A DNA stretch of 64,000 nucleotides from Acidovorax carolinensis (GCF_002157145.1 NZ_CP021361.1:1674001-1738000); one strand, 5' to 3'. Counted from the stretch's first letter, positions 19,353 through 28,672 are shown. The notes: generated from the letters alone by a model not told the origin. A program made the numbers and translations.

Positions 19353-20156
19353 ATGGAATTCTTGAATTGCGCTTACGAGACCTTGATTGTGTCGCTGGTG
19401 GGCGAGCATGTGCTGCAAGTCACGCTGAATCGCCCCGAGGCGGGTAATGCGCTGAACACCCAGATGGGCCGCGAGATGCTGCAGCTCTGGAACGCGCTGA
19501 CCGAAGACGCTGGGTCTGTGCGCTGCGTGGTCCTCACAGGCGCGGGCAGCAAGATTTTTTGCGCTGGTGGTGATTTGAAAGAGCGCAACGGCATGACCAA
19601 GCGCCAATGGCAGCTGCAGCACGAACTGTTCGAGCGCATGTATTGGACGCTGACCGACCTGCCAGTACCGGTGGTGGCGGCCGTCAACGGCCACGCCTAT
19701 GGCGGCGGCATGGAGATGGCCCTGGCCTGTGATTTTGTCTACGTGAGCGACATGGCGCGCTTTGCATTGCCCGAGGTAACGCTGGGCATCATGCCCGGCG
19801 CCGGTGGTACGCAAAACCTGCCCCGCGCCGTGGGCGAGCGCCGCGCCAAGGAGCTGTTGATGACGGGCAAGCCGCTGAGTGCCACGCAGGCCGTGGAATG
19901 GGGCGTCGCCAACAGCGTGCACGCAGCCGATCAGGTGCTGGCAGCCGCGCTGGAGACGGCGACCACGATTGCCGGCAACGCGCCGTTGTCCGTGCGGCAG
20001 ATCAAAAAATCGGTGCGCTACGGCGGCCAGATGGAATTGCGCACGGCCTACCGCTTCGAGGTGGAGGCCTACAACCACCTGGTCGATACCGATGACCGCA
20101 TGGAAGGCGTGCGTGCCTTTAACGAGAAGCGAAAACCCGTTTTTACGGGGCAGTGA
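19353..20156 (+). CDS. Enoyl-CoA hydratase/isomerase family protein
   Basis: 267 residues, typical crotonase length. The oxyanion-hole region is GAGSKIFCAGGDLKER. Both catalytic glutamates are in place: GHAYGGGMEMALACDF and FALPEVTLGIMPGAGGTQ. It is predicted to hydrate an enoyl-CoA from the acyl-CoA dehydrogenase encoded next. A ribosome site (GCAGGAG) precedes ATG 19353. The operon continues with acd, mmgE/prpD, bug and an HMG-CoA-lyase-like gene. Exact substrate unknown. Confidence 0.9.
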   Translation: MEFLNCAYETLIVSLVGEHVLQVTLNRPEAGNALNTQMGREMLQLWNALTEDAGSVRCVVLTGAGSKIFCAGGDLKERNGMTKRQWQLQHELFERMYWTLTDLPVPVVAAVNGHAYGGGMEMALACDFVYVSDMARFALPEVTLGIMPGAGGTQNLPRAVGERRAKELLMTGKPLSATQAVEWGVANSVHAADQVLAAALETATTIAGNAPLSVRQIKKSVRYGGQMELRTAYRFEVEAYNHLVDTDDRMEGVRAFNEKRKPVFTGQ

Positions 20157-20197
20157 TTTTTGAAGCAGACCTTTTTTTCTAGGTGTGAGGACCTCCC

Positions 20198-21376
20198 ATG
20201 ACTGAAGCTGTAGTCCATATCGAAGCTGGCAATGACTTTGCCGATATCCGTGACAGCGTGCGTCGCGTTTGTGCCGATTTTCCCGGCGCTTACTGGCGCA
20301 AGCTGGAAGAAACGGGTGCCTACCCCTCGGAGTTTGTACAGGCACTGACCGATGCCGGTTTTTTGAGTGCCCTGATACCCGAGGAATATGGCGGCAGCGG
20401 TATGCCGCTGCGTGCGGCGGCGGTGATCCTGGAAGAGATTCATGCCACCGGTTGCAATGCCGGTGCGTGCCATGCCCAGATGTACACCATGGGCACTGTG
20501 CTGCGCCACGGCTCGCAGGCACAAAAGGATTTGTATCTGCCGCAAATCGCTGCGGGCACGCTGCGCTTGCAGGCCTTTGGCGTGACCGAACCCACCACCG
20601 GATCAGACACCACCAAGCTCAAAACCCGGGCGGTTCGTGAAGGTGACGAATACGTCATCAACGGTCAAAAGGTATGGACTTCACGCGCGCTTTTCTCCGA
20701 CCTGATGCTTTTGCTGGCACGTACCACGCCCCTGGATGAATGCAAGAAGAAAAGCGATGGTTTGTCGGTGTTCCTGGTGGATATGCGCGAGGCCAAAGGA
20801 AATGGCATGGAGATTCGCCCACTCTCCGCCATGGTCAACCACAACACCACTGAAATCTTCTTTGAGAACCTGCGCATTCCCGCCAGCAGCTTGGTGGGCG
20901 AGGAAGGTAAGGGCCTGAAATACATCATGGACGGCATGAATGCCGAGCGTATTTTGGTGGGCGCCGAGTGCATTGGTGATGCGCGTTGGTTCACAGATAC
21001 CGCCGTGAAGTACGTGAGCGAGCGCCGCGTGTTTGATCGCCCCATTGGCCAGAACCAGGGCGTGCAGTTTCCCATCGCCAAGGCCTATGCCGAAATGCGT
21101 GCGGCCGATTTGGTGCTTCGCCGTGCAAGTGCCATGTTCGCGGCCGGATTGCCGTGTGGTGATGACGCCAATATGGGCAAGCTACTAGCGTCGGAAGCTT
21201 CTTGGCATGCAGCCGAGTCCTGCATTCAAAGCCACGGCGGATTTGGCTTTGCTACCGAATACGACGTGGAGCGCAAGTGGCGTGAAACGCGCATTTACCA
21301 AGTGGCGCCCATTTCTTCCAACCTGATCTTGTCGTACGTAGGCGAGCACATTCTGGGCATGCCCCGTTCGTACTGA
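20198..21376 (+). CDS. Acyl-CoA dehydrogenase (FAD), unusual C-terminus
   Basis: 392 residues with the family signatures FGVTEPTTGSDTTKLKTRA (near 127-145), QKVWTSRA, and the C-terminal QSHGGFGFATEYDVERKWRE. The short-chain YEGT motif carrying the catalytic glutamate is replaced by IYQVAPISSN. Glu250 in MNAERILVGAE sits where isovaleryl-CoA dehydrogenase has its base, so that residue may serve. The enzyme would oxidise an acyl-CoA and pass electrons to ETF, whose genes lie 3.8 kb downstream on the same strand. Substrate not predictable. Confidence 0.88.
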   Translation: MTEAVVHIEAGNDFADIRDSVRRVCADFPGAYWRKLEETGAYPSEFVQALTDAGFLSALIPEEYGGSGMPLRAAAVILEEIHATGCNAGACHAQMYTMGTVLRHGSQAQKDLYLPQIAAGTLRLQAFGVTEPTTGSDTTKLKTRAVREGDEYVINGQKVWTSRALFSDLMLLLARTTPLDECKKKSDGLSVFLVDMREAKGNGMEIRPLSAMVNHNTTEIFFENLRIPASSLVGEEGKGLKYIMDGMNAERILVGAECIGDARWFTDTAVKYVSERRVFDRPIGQNQGVQFPIAKAYAEMRAADLVLRRASAMFAAGLPCGDDANMGKLLASEASWHAAESCIQSHGGFGFATEYDVERKWRETRIYQVAPISSNLILSYVGEHILGMPRSY

Positions 21377-21385
21377 AGGCGTCGC

Positions 21386-22771
21386 ATGACCAATTCTTCA
21401 TCAAAGTCCGTCCCCTTGACCCAGGCTTTGGCGCAGTATGTGCTGGAGCCAACGTGGGGCGGGCAAGAACAGGCAGCCTGCGCGGTGGCGCTGACGGGCA
21501 CCCTGGACACTTTTGCCACATTGCTGGCTGGGCAAAATGAGCCTGTAGTGCACATCGTGCGCCAGCATTTGGCGGCCAGTCGCAGCACGTTGGCTGAGGC
21601 ACCCGCACCGTCGGCCCGTGACATGTTGGGTGCAGCCCATGCGGCTTTCGTGAACGCCGTAGCCGGGCATGCGCTGGACTATGACGATGTGGCCTTGTCG
21701 GCGCACCCCAGCACGGTGCTGGTGCCGGCAATCTGGGCCGAGGCGCATCGCTTGCGAGCCAGTGGCCCTGACATGCTCCGCGCCTACGTGGTGGGCTATG
21801 AAGTGTGGGCGGAGCTGTTCAGCCGCGAAAGCGACCAGTACCACCTCAAAGGCTGGCACCCTACGGGAGTGTTTGGCGTCGTGGGTGCCGCTGCTGCTGT
21901 GGCGTATTTAAACCGAGAGAAATTGACGCAGCTGCAGGTTGCGCATGCGCTTTCCATAGCGGCGAGTTCAGCCTCGGGCGTGGTAGCCAATTTCGGCACC
22001 ATGACCAAGCCCTGGCACGCAGGACGCGCTGCGGCAGCAGCTATCGATGCCGTGCGTCTCGCAGAATTAGGACTAACAGCAGCGACTGACGCGCTGGAAC
22101 ATCGGGCGGGTTTTCTTGCCGCCATCTCGCCAATGGGGAACGTCGATCTGGACCGCCCAACCACCATAGGTGGTAAGCCGCGCATCCTGGAGTTGGGGCT
22201 TTCCATCAAGCGGTATCCCGTGTGCTATTTCGGCCACCGTGTGATTGATGGCGTCCTGGCGCTGAAGGCCGCGCATAACCTGAAAGCGGACGATGTGGAG
22301 AGCGTCGAGGTGACTATTGGCGCTGCGGCGGCCAGCACGCTACGCAACCATTTGCCCGTGACCGCCCTGGAAGCCAAATTCAGTATTGAGTTTGATGTGG
22401 CTAGCGCGCTTGTCGCAGGAAACGTAGGCTTGGCGCAGCTGACGGATGCCTTCACAAACCAGGCGCAGATGAAGGCGCTCATGCAAAAGGTTCGGGTCAG
22501 GATCACCGAGCGAAGCTGTCCGCTGGACCCAGCATTCTCTTACGCGGATTCCGTGCGCATTACCACCCTGGCTGGCCGTGTGCTGGAGAGCGGCGACATT
22601 CGCTTTCCCAAAGGACATGCCATGCACACACTCAGCCCGCAAGAGCTGCGTGGCAAGTTCCTCGATTGTGTGACTTACAGCGGCTTGCCCTGCGATGGCG
22701 CCGCGCTCTATGACACCTTGCTAGCACTGAGCGATATGCCCGATGTCAGTGTGCTTGCAAACCATTTTTGA
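21386..22771 (+). CDS. MmgE/PrpD family protein
   Basis: 461 residues, normal for the family that includes 2-methylcitrate dehydratase and cis-aconitate/itaconate-type lyases. Typical segments are FVNAVAGHALDYDDVALSAH, VLVPAIWAEAHRLRASG, GWHPTGVFGVVGAAAAVAYL, FGTMTKPWHAGRAA and IKRYPVCYFGHRVIDG. It starts 9 bp after the acyl-CoA dehydrogenase stop. In this context it probably dehydrates or isomerises a branched carboxylic acid intermediate, but members with known activity are few. Confidence 0.88.
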   Translation: MTNSSSKSVPLTQALAQYVLEPTWGGQEQAACAVALTGTLDTFATLLAGQNEPVVHIVRQHLAASRSTLAEAPAPSARDMLGAAHAAFVNAVAGHALDYDDVALSAHPSTVLVPAIWAEAHRLRASGPDMLRAYVVGYEVWAELFSRESDQYHLKGWHPTGVFGVVGAAAAVAYLNREKLTQLQVAHALSIAASSASGVVANFGTMTKPWHAGRAAAAAIDAVRLAELGLTAATDALEHRAGFLAAISPMGNVDLDRPTTIGGKPRILELGLSIKRYPVCYFGHRVIDGVLALKAAHNLKADDVESVEVTIGAAAASTLRNHLPVTALEAKFSIEFDVASALVAGNVGLAQLTDAFTNQAQMKALMQKVRVRITERSCPLDPAFSYADSVRITTLAGRVLESGDIRFPKGHAMHTLSPQELRGKFLDCVTYSGLPCDGAALYDTLLALSDMPDVSVLANHF

Positions 22772-22944
22772 TGTGCTAGTTCCGGTTGCTGCGGGGCAGA
22801 CCGTGCGGCTTCACAAGGGCTGTATCTATCGCTTTGCAGAGACCGCCTACAAGTGGTGGATAACCAGAAGAAACGGCTTGCAGCCGTGCGAGAAGCCTTA
22901 AACAGAACGTGCGCTACAAGCGCACCACTTTGACGGAGACCGCT

Positions 22945-23979
22945 ATGTCCAAATTTCCTTCTACTCCTGTGGCGTTGGCCCATGCATCTGGATTGCGCCG
23001 CCGCGATTTCTTGGCGGCTGGGGCTGGCTTCGCTGCCAGCAGTCTGCTGCCCGGCTTGGCTTTCGCTCAAGGGAGTTGGCCGGATAAGCCCATCCGCATC
23101 CTTGCGGCACAGGCGCCGGGTTCTTCGAACGATGCCACTGCACGCGCGCTAGCCGACTACCTTTCCACCAAGCTTGGTGTCGCCGTAGTGGTGGAAAACA
23201 AACCTGGTGGTGTTGGAATGATTGCTGCCGAGGCGCTCGTGCGTGCGCCCGCAGACGGGTACACGCTGATGATGACCTTGCACAGCCAACCTGCGCAGGC
23301 ACCGGCGTTGCTCAAGCGCTTGCCGATCAATCCTGACAAAGACATCGTACCCATCGCCGCCATTGGTGTGGGCTCTGTGCCGGCGGTGGTTCACAAGGAC
23401 TTTCCGGCCAAGACCATCCAGGAAGTGATTGCCTACGCCAAAACCAAACCGGTCAACGTTGGCAATTACGCCGTGGGATCGGGTTGGCAGCTCATGCTGG
23501 ACCAATTGGCCAAGGACACGGGGGCTCAGTTCAACGTGGTCAATTACAAGGGCACCGGGGCCATGCTGATGGATTTGTATGGCGGTCAAATTGACATGGG
23601 TGCAGGTTCATTGGCGGGTGTTGGCGGCGGGATAAAGCAAGGCAGCGTTCGCCCGGTGGTCATCGCGATAGGGCCTGCCTCCAGTAGGCTGCCCGGTATA
23701 CCCACCTGGAAGGAAGCTGGCTTCCACGGAAGCGCGTATGAGAACTTGACCGAGTGCAATATGCTTTTTGCGAAGGCTGGAACCCCCTCGGTCATTCTGG
23801 AACGCTTGGCGCAGCTCGTGATTAGCAGTTACAAAGAATCTGATCGAATTAAAAGTGTGCGCGAAAACCTGGGAGACGAGGAGCCGGCACTCACAGGGAA
23901 TGAATTGCGCGCCTACATCGACCGTACTTGGCCGGTTTACCGAAATTTGACGAAAGCCATGGGCCTGCTGGCGAATTGA
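22945..23979 (+). CDS. Bug-family TTT substrate-binding protein with Tat signal
   Basis: 344 residues from ATG 22945 (GGAG eight bases before); an earlier in-frame ATG at 22909 lacks this. The N-terminus holds a twin-arginine motif (LRRRDFLAAGAGFAASSLLP) and cleavage near AFA-QG, then the Bug fold (WPDKPIRILAAQAPGSSNDA, VVVENKPGGVGMIAAEAL, NYKGTGAMLMDLYGGQIDMG). Tat export instead of Sec is common in this family. Its position inside the catabolic operon suggests it captures the pathway substrate. No TctA/TctB permease genes are adjacent. Confidence 0.9.
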   Translation: MSKFPSTPVALAHASGLRRRDFLAAGAGFAASSLLPGLAFAQGSWPDKPIRILAAQAPGSSNDATARALADYLSTKLGVAVVVENKPGGVGMIAAEALVRAPADGYTLMMTLHSQPAQAPALLKRLPINPDKDIVPIAAIGVGSVPAVVHKDFPAKTIQEVIAYAKTKPVNVGNYAVGSGWQLMLDQLAKDTGAQFNVVNYKGTGAMLMDLYGGQIDMGAGSLAGVGGGIKQGSVRPVVIAIGPASSRLPGIPTWKEAGFHGSAYENLTECNMLFAKAGTPSVILERLAQLVISSYKESDRIKSVRENLGDEEPALTGNELRAYIDRTWPVYRNLTKAMGLLAN

Positions 23980-23985
23980 TTCATC

Positions 23986-24927
23986 ATGAGTAATACGCAT
24001 ATCCAAGTGCGCGAGGTGGGCCTGCGTGACGGTTTGCAAAGCATCGCGCGCACGCTGGACACGCAGCACAAACTCGAGTGGCTGCGCGCTGCCTACGACG
24101 CCGGTGTACGCGAGATCGAGGTCGGCTCGTTCGTACCCGCCCGGCTGCTACCGCAACTGGCGGACACGGCCGAACTAGTGGACTATGCGCGGACCTTGCC
24201 AGGCCTCACGACATCGGTGCTGGTGCCCAACCTTAAGGGAGCGCAGGCTGCGTTGGACAGTGGTGCCCATGTGATGCTGCTGCCCCTGTCGGCCAGCCAT
24301 GCGCACAGCTTGGCCAACCTGCGCAAGACGCCCGATGCCGTGGTGGAGGAGATCGGCCGCATCCGCAGCCTGCGCGACAGCAGCGGATCGGCCTGCCTGA
24401 TCGAAGTAGGCATGAGCACCGCATTCGGTTGCACGATCCAGGGCCTGGTGGACGAGAGCGAGGTCATGCGGTTGGTACAGGCCGTGCTCGATGCAGGCGC
24501 CGACCGGGTGGGCCTGGCCGACACGGTGGGCTACGCCGATCCGCTGCAGGTCAAGCGCCTGTTCGAAAAGGGCTTTGCCGTGGCCGGCCACCGCCTGGCC
24601 TGCGGGCACTTCCACGACACACGCGGGCTGGGCCTGGCCAACGTCTTCGCTGCCTGGGAGACCGGCATCCGCCGTTTCGACACCTGCACTGCAGGTATCG
24701 GCGGGTGCCCCCATGCGCCAGGTGCCAGCGGCAACGTGTCGACGGAAGATGTGGCTTACCTGTTCGCCAGCATGGGCCAACCTACGGGACTGGACTTCGA
24801 CAGCTTGATCGCGCTGCGGGCCCGCGTCACCGGTTGGCTGGAGGGCGAGGCGTTCTACGGGTCGGTCTGGCGGGCAGGGCTGCCCAAGACCATGCAGCCG
24901 CAGGCCGTTGGCACGGCCTGCGCATAA
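23986..24927 (+). CDS. Hydroxymethylglutaryl-CoA lyase-like enzyme (HMGL superfamily)
   Basis: 313 residues forming an HMGL-like TIM barrel. REVGLRDGLQ at the N-terminus supplies the catalytic Arg-Asp pair. Metal ligands are in CGHFHDTRGLGLANV, and the active-site cysteine loop TAGIGGCPHAPGASGN fits the HMG-CoA lyase signature. It starts 6 bp after the Bug stop. These enzymes cleave 3-hydroxy-3-methylglutaryl-CoA or related tertiary hydroxyacyl-CoAs (for example citramalyl-CoA) to acetyl-CoA plus a ketoacid. It would be the last step of this pathway; the exact substrate is inference. Confidence 0.9.
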   Translation: MSNTHIQVREVGLRDGLQSIARTLDTQHKLEWLRAAYDAGVREIEVGSFVPARLLPQLADTAELVDYARTLPGLTTSVLVPNLKGAQAALDSGAHVMLLPLSASHAHSLANLRKTPDAVVEEIGRIRSLRDSSGSACLIEVGMSTAFGCTIQGLVDESEVMRLVQAVLDAGADRVGLADTVGYADPLQVKRLFEKGFAVAGHRLACGHFHDTRGLGLANVFAAWETGIRRFDTCTAGIGGCPHAPGASGNVSTEDVAYLFASMGQPTGLDFDSLIALRARVTGWLEGEAFYGSVWRAGLPKTMQPQAVGTACA

Positions 24928-24930
24928 GAC

Positions 24931-24969
24931 TGGACGCGCGTCAATCGGCCAGGAACCGGTGCGCGTCCA
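24931..24969 (+). other. Inverted repeat after the catabolic operon
   Basis: TGGACGCGC and GCGCGTCCA are separated by 21 bp, just after the HMG-CoA-lyase-like gene; there is no T tract, so a terminator is only possible. The rest of 24970-25137 shows no gene. Confidence 0.4.
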
Positions 24970-25137
24970 GAGCGGCCATGCAACATTGCACCGCGTCCGT
25001 CGACATCACCGTCGTCGGCACGGGCAAAAAATTCGAGTGCCACTTCCGCGCCGTTTCCTTGGACGGGTGTCGACCATGCTTCCAACACTGTGCGCGGCAA
25101 ACTGGTTGGCATGTCATTCAATAGTAGAAAAATGCCC

Positions 25138-25893
25138 ATGAAAATCCTAGTCCCCGTCAAGCGCGTGGTGGACTACAACGTCAAAGTCCGCGTCAAATCG
25201 GACGGCACGGGTGTGGACACCGCCAACGTCAAGATGAGCATGAACCCCTTTGACGAAATCGCCGTCGAAGAAGCCGTGCGCCTGAAAGAAAAAGGCCTGG
25301 TCACCGAAGTCATCGCGGTCAGCTGCGGCGTGCAGCAGTGCCAGGAAACCCTGCGCACCGCCATGGCCATCGGTGCCGACCGCGCCATCCTGGTGGAAAC
25401 CCCTGCCGATCTCGACCTGCAGCCCCTGGCCGTCGCCAAACTGCTCAAGGCCCTGGTCGACAAGGAACAACCCGGCCTCATCATCCTGGGCAAACAAGCC
25501 ATCGACGACGACGCCAACCAGACCGGCCAGATGCTCGCAGCCCTGGCCGACCTGCCCCAGGCCACCTTTGCCAGCAAAGTCGAACTCACGGCCGACAGCG
25601 TCAGCGTCACCCGCGAAGTCGACGGCGGCCTGGAAACCCTGGCATTGAGCCTGCCAGCCGTCATCACCACCGACCTGCGCCTGAACGAGCCCCGCTACGT
25701 CACCTTGCCCAACATCATGAAGGCCAAGAAAAAGCAGCTCGACACCGTCAAACCAGAAGACCTCGGAGTGGACGTCACCCCGCGCCTGAAGACCCTGAAG
25801 GTCACCGAGCCCGCCAAGCGCGGTGCCGGCATCAAGGTGGCCGACGTGGCCGCCCTGGTCGAAAAGCTGAAAAACGAAGCCAAAGTCATCTAA
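25138..25893 (+). CDS. etfB: Electron transfer flavoprotein beta subunit
   Basis: 251 residues from ATG 25138 ([19 protein letters not shown]), the conserved ETF-beta N-terminus; the open frame extends upstream without support. AMP-binding region includes [20 protein letters not shown], and the recognition-loop region is [17 protein letters not shown]. With etfA it forms the soluble heterodimer carrying electrons from acyl-CoA dehydrogenases to ETF:quinone oxidoreductase. The two genes are 12 bp apart. Confidence 0.96.
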   Translation: MKILVPVKRVVDYNVKVRVKSDGTGVDTANVKMSMNPFDEIAVEEAVRLKEKGLVTEVIAVSCGVQQCQETLRTAMAIGADRAILVETPADLDLQPLAVAKLLKALVDKEQPGLIILGKQAIDDDANQTGQMLAALADLPQATFASKVELTADSVSVTREVDGGLETLALSLPAVITTDLRLNEPRYVTLPNIMKAKKKQLDTVKPEDLGVDVTPRLKTLKVTEPAKRGAGIKVADVAALVEKLKNEAKVI

Positions 25894-25905
25894 GGAGTAC
25901 AAGAA

Positions 25906-26838
25906 ATGACCACCCTCGTTATTGCTGAACACGACAACGCCACCATCAAAGGCGCCACCCTCAACACCGTCACCGCCGCAGTCGCCTGCGGAGGCGACGT
26001 CCATGTGCTGATCGCCGGCCACAACGCCAGCGCCGCCGCCCAGGCCGCCTCCAAAATAGCCGGCGTCGCCAAAGTCATCCACGCCGAAGCCCCCGGCCTG
26101 GAACATGGCCTGGCAGAAAACGTCGCCGCCCAGGTCCTCGCCATCGCCGGCAACTACAGCCACATCCTCTTCCCCGCTACTGCCAGCGGCAAGAACGTGG
26201 CCCCCCGCGTGGCGGCCAAGCTTGACGTCGCCCAGATCAGCGACATCACCAAGGTCATTACCGCGGACACCTTCGAGCGCCCCATCTACGCCGGCAACGC
26301 CATCGCCACCGTGCAAAGCGCAGACAGCGTCAAGATCATCACCGTGCGCACCACCGGCTTTGACGCCGCAGCGGCCACCGGAGGCAGCGCAACGGTTGAA
26401 ACCACCGCCGCCACGGCAGACAACGGCAAAAGCCGCTTCATGGGCAGCGAAATCGCCAAGAGCGACCGCCCCGAGCTCACCGCCGCCAAGATCATCGTCT
26501 CCGGTGGCCGGGCCCTCGGGAGCAAGGAAAAGTTCGACGAAGTCATGACCCCGCTGGCCGACAAGCTCGGAGCGGCCCTCGGCGCCAGCCGCGCCGCGGT
26601 CGACGCAGGCTATGCCCCCAACGACTGGCAAGTGGGCCAGACCGGCAAGATCGTGGCGCCGCAGCTGTACATCGCAGCGGGCATCTCGGGCGCCATCCAG
26701 CACCTGGCGGGCATGAAGGACTCCAAGGTGATCGTGGCGATCAACAAGGACCCGGAGGCGCCGATCTTCAGCGTGGCCGACTATGGGCTGGAGGCGGACC
26801 TGTTCACGGCAGTGCCGGAACTGGTCAAGGCGCTCTGA
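25906..26838 (+). CDS. etfA: Electron transfer flavoprotein alpha subunit
   Basis: 310 residues. The C-terminal FAD domain shows [33 protein letters not shown] and [20 protein letters not shown], then [20 protein letters not shown]. The gene is complete and ends at 26838. Within 10 bp downstream the sequence switches to the 3'-truncated cho gene on the other strand, so a rearrangement breakpoint lies just past its stop. Confidence 0.96.
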   Translation: MTTLVIAEHDNATIKGATLNTVTAAVACGGDVHVLIAGHNASAAAQAASKIAGVAKVIHAEAPGLEHGLAENVAAQVLAIAGNYSHILFPATASGKNVAPRVAAKLDVAQISDITKVITADTFERPIYAGNAIATVQSADSVKIITVRTTGFDAAAATGGSATVETTAATADNGKSRFMGSEIAKSDRPELTAAKIIVSGGRALGSKEKFDEVMTPLADKLGAALGASRAAVDAGYAPNDWQVGQTGKIVAPQLYIAAGISGAIQHLAGMKDSKVIVAINKDPEAPIFSVADYGLEADLFTAVPELVKAL

Positions 26839-26847
26839 CCCAAGGTG

Positions 26848-27078
26848 TTGAGTTTGGCGCAGCATGCGTGCTTCATCCGCCGTGCGCAGGTGCGACTGCA
26901 GGCGGCTGCGCAGATTGACGCTCTTGCCTATGTACAGCGGCAGGTCACCCTCTTGCCCATGAAAGATGTACACCCCGGGCGCCGACGGCATGTCCGAGAT
27001 GGCCTCACGCAGGTGCACGGGGTATTCGTAGAACCGGGCCTCGTCGAATTCAGGCCGGCGGCGGGCAGGAATGTGCAT
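26848..27078 (-). pseudogene. cho: Excinuclease Cho, N-terminal GIY-YIG fragment
   Basis: 77 residues only: [51 protein letters not shown], closely matching the start of Cho (UvrC-homologue nuclease, about 290 residues). Homology ends at 26848, ten bases from the etfA stop; the open frame then runs antisense through etfBA. It starts 6 bp after the umuD stop, so umuD-cho was an SOS operon. The catalytic tyrosines remain but most of the protein is gone. Confidence 0.82.
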
Positions 27079-27084
27079 GGCAGC

Positions 27085-27561
27085 TCAGGTCTTGAATTGC
27101 TTGATGCTGGCGATCACAACGCCCCAGACCTCAATGGTCTGGCCATCCTGGGGAATGATGTCCTCATAGGCTGGATTGGCGGCTTGTAATTTGAGTCTGC
27201 CACCCTGCAGCCACAGCTTCTTGCAGGTGTAGGCCCCGTCAACCACCGCCACGACGGTCATGCCATGGCGTGGCTTGATGGCCCGGTCCACCAGGATGAT
27301 GTCGCCATCGAAAATGCCTTCGTCGCGCATGGAGTCTCCCCGCACTCGCAGGGTGTAGGTGGCCTGGGGATGCAGGATGATGTGCCGCAGCACGTCAATG
27401 CGCTCTGCCTGTAATTCCTCGGCCGGGGACGGAAACCCCGCATGCACGCAGGTATCAATCCCCAGGGCCGACAGGCCAAGGACATAGGGCTCGGGAGCCA
27501 GGCAGGGCAAATCAAGAACCGGGAGCATGGGGGCAGCGCCAGGGCGAGCGGGAAGAGGCAC
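27085..27561 (-). CDS. umuD: UmuD-like DNA polymerase V autoproteolytic subunit
   Basis: 158 residues from GTG 27561, or 147 from ATG 27528; neither has a clear ribosome site. The cleavage site is HAGFPSPAEE (Ala-Gly), the catalytic serine in VRGDSMRDEGIFDGDIILVD, and the lysine in YTCKKLWLQGG: a complete LexA/UmuD peptidase. On RecA* stimulation UmuD cuts itself to UmuD', a subunit of mutagenic Pol V. No umuC is present. A consensus LexA box lies 41 bp upstream. Downstream is truncated cho. Confidence 0.88.
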   Translation of the reverse strand: MPLPARPGAAPMLPVLDLPCLAPEPYVLGLSALGIDTCVHAGFPSPAEELQAERIDVLRHIILHPQATYTLRVRGDSMRDEGIFDGDIILVDRAIKPRHGMTVVAVVDGAYTCKKLWLQGGRLKLQAANPAYEDIIPQDGQTIEVWGVVIASIKQFKT

Positions 27562-27601
27562 AGAAAGGAACGGAGAAGGCTGAACGCCAGAGAGGTATCA
27601 G

Positions 27602-27621
27602 TACTGTGATTAACAACAGTA
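27602..27621. promoter_or_regulatory. LexA (SOS) box of umuD
   Basis: TACTG-TGATTAACAA-CAGTA, both arms a perfect LexA consensus, upstream of umuD and 124 bp before the divergent nuclease gene. Confidence 0.88.
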
Positions 27622-27744
27622 TATTGCCTACTGTCGTTCCAGAGCGATTCCCGACCATCGTGGTCTGCCCATCTTCCAAACCAGCGCGTTTCGACCCGAA
27701 CCAAAGTAAGGGGCATTCCTGACCCGTATGCTCTCGCCCCTTTG

Positions 27745-28545
27745 ATGAACCGACGAATTGAAGTGAAACAGACCACGACCTGGTCGCGCATGTTGCGCCT
27801 GACCGCTTTCTTCATGCTGGCCGTTGCCAGCACGGCCCATGCCCGTATCCCGATCTTTGAAGCCCTGGACAGTGCATCCGGCCACCCCACCAGCTTTGCG
27901 CAATGCCCGCAGTTCTTCGCACAAGGCAAGCCGCCAGCCGTGTCGCCACGACCCCAACTTCGTGAGCTGTGCTACGAGGCCTTTGCCATCCTGCACAGTG
28001 AAGAAACCAAGACCCCGGTCTTCGTGGCCCAACGCCTGAACCGCGAGAGCATCGAGGATGCCGACGAAAAGCGTGCGACCAGGTTCTTTGCCGATGCCCG
28101 GCTACCCCGGCGGGAGCGCGCTGAATTGGAGGACTACAAGCGCTCCGGCTATTCCCGGGGCCATATGGCACCAGCGGGGGATATGCCGACACCAACGGCC
28201 ATGGCCCAGAGCTTCAGCCTGGCCAACATGGTTCCCCAGAACGCCCAGCACAACGGGGGTGCCTGGGCCAAGATCGAGCAGGACACGCGGCACTACGTGC
28301 GCCGGGCCAAGGGGGATGTGTATGTGATTACCGGGCCGGTGTTCACCGAGGGTTCGCCTCGTATCGGCAACAACGGGGTGATGGTGCTGACCTACCTGTT
28401 CAAGTTGGTGTATGACCAGCACACGAACAGGGCCTGGGCACACTGGCAGCAAAACCAGGAAGGCGAGCGAGTCGGCCGGCCTATCAGTTACGAGGAACTG
28501 GTGAAGCGCACGGGCGTGGAGTTCTTGCCGGGTGTGGGGATGTAG
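27745..28545 (+). CDS. Secreted DNA/RNA non-specific endonuclease (NucA/NUC1 family)
   Basis: About 266 residues from ATG 27745, with a Sec signal peptide (MLRLTAFFMLAVASTAHA; ATG 27790 would also serve). The beta-beta-alpha metal nuclease core reads YSRGHMAPAGDM, with the catalytic histidine (family DRGH), then NMVPQNAQHNGGAWAKIEQD carrying the metal-binding asparagine. It probably degrades extracellular or periplasmic nucleic acid. Divergent from the SOS-controlled umuD, so coregulation through the shared region is possible but unproven. Confidence 0.88.
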   Translation: MNRRIEVKQTTTWSRMLRLTAFFMLAVASTAHARIPIFEALDSASGHPTSFAQCPQFFAQGKPPAVSPRPQLRELCYEAFAILHSEETKTPVFVAQRLNRESIEDADEKRATRFFADARLPRRERAELEDYKRSGYSRGHMAPAGDMPTPTAMAQSFSLANMVPQNAQHNGGAWAKIEQDTRHYVRRAKGDVYVITGPVFTEGSPRIGNNGVMVLTYLFKLVYDQHTNRAWAHWQQNQEGERVGRPISYEELVKRTGVEFLPGVGM

Positions 28546-28672
28546 GGTTTTGGGTGCTAACGGGCGCCACGCTTTTGCACCCGGAATGCGAATGTCCTGG
28601 TTCGAACCGGAACGCTAACGGGCGCGGCCAGCGCGACGCGGTAGCAGTCGACATACCGCAAATGACCTGCGC

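Noticed and set aside
25147..26847. Minus-strand frame of up to 643 residues including the cho start
   Set aside because: Beyond the 77 Cho-like residues it is glycine/aspartate-rich antisense to etfBA.
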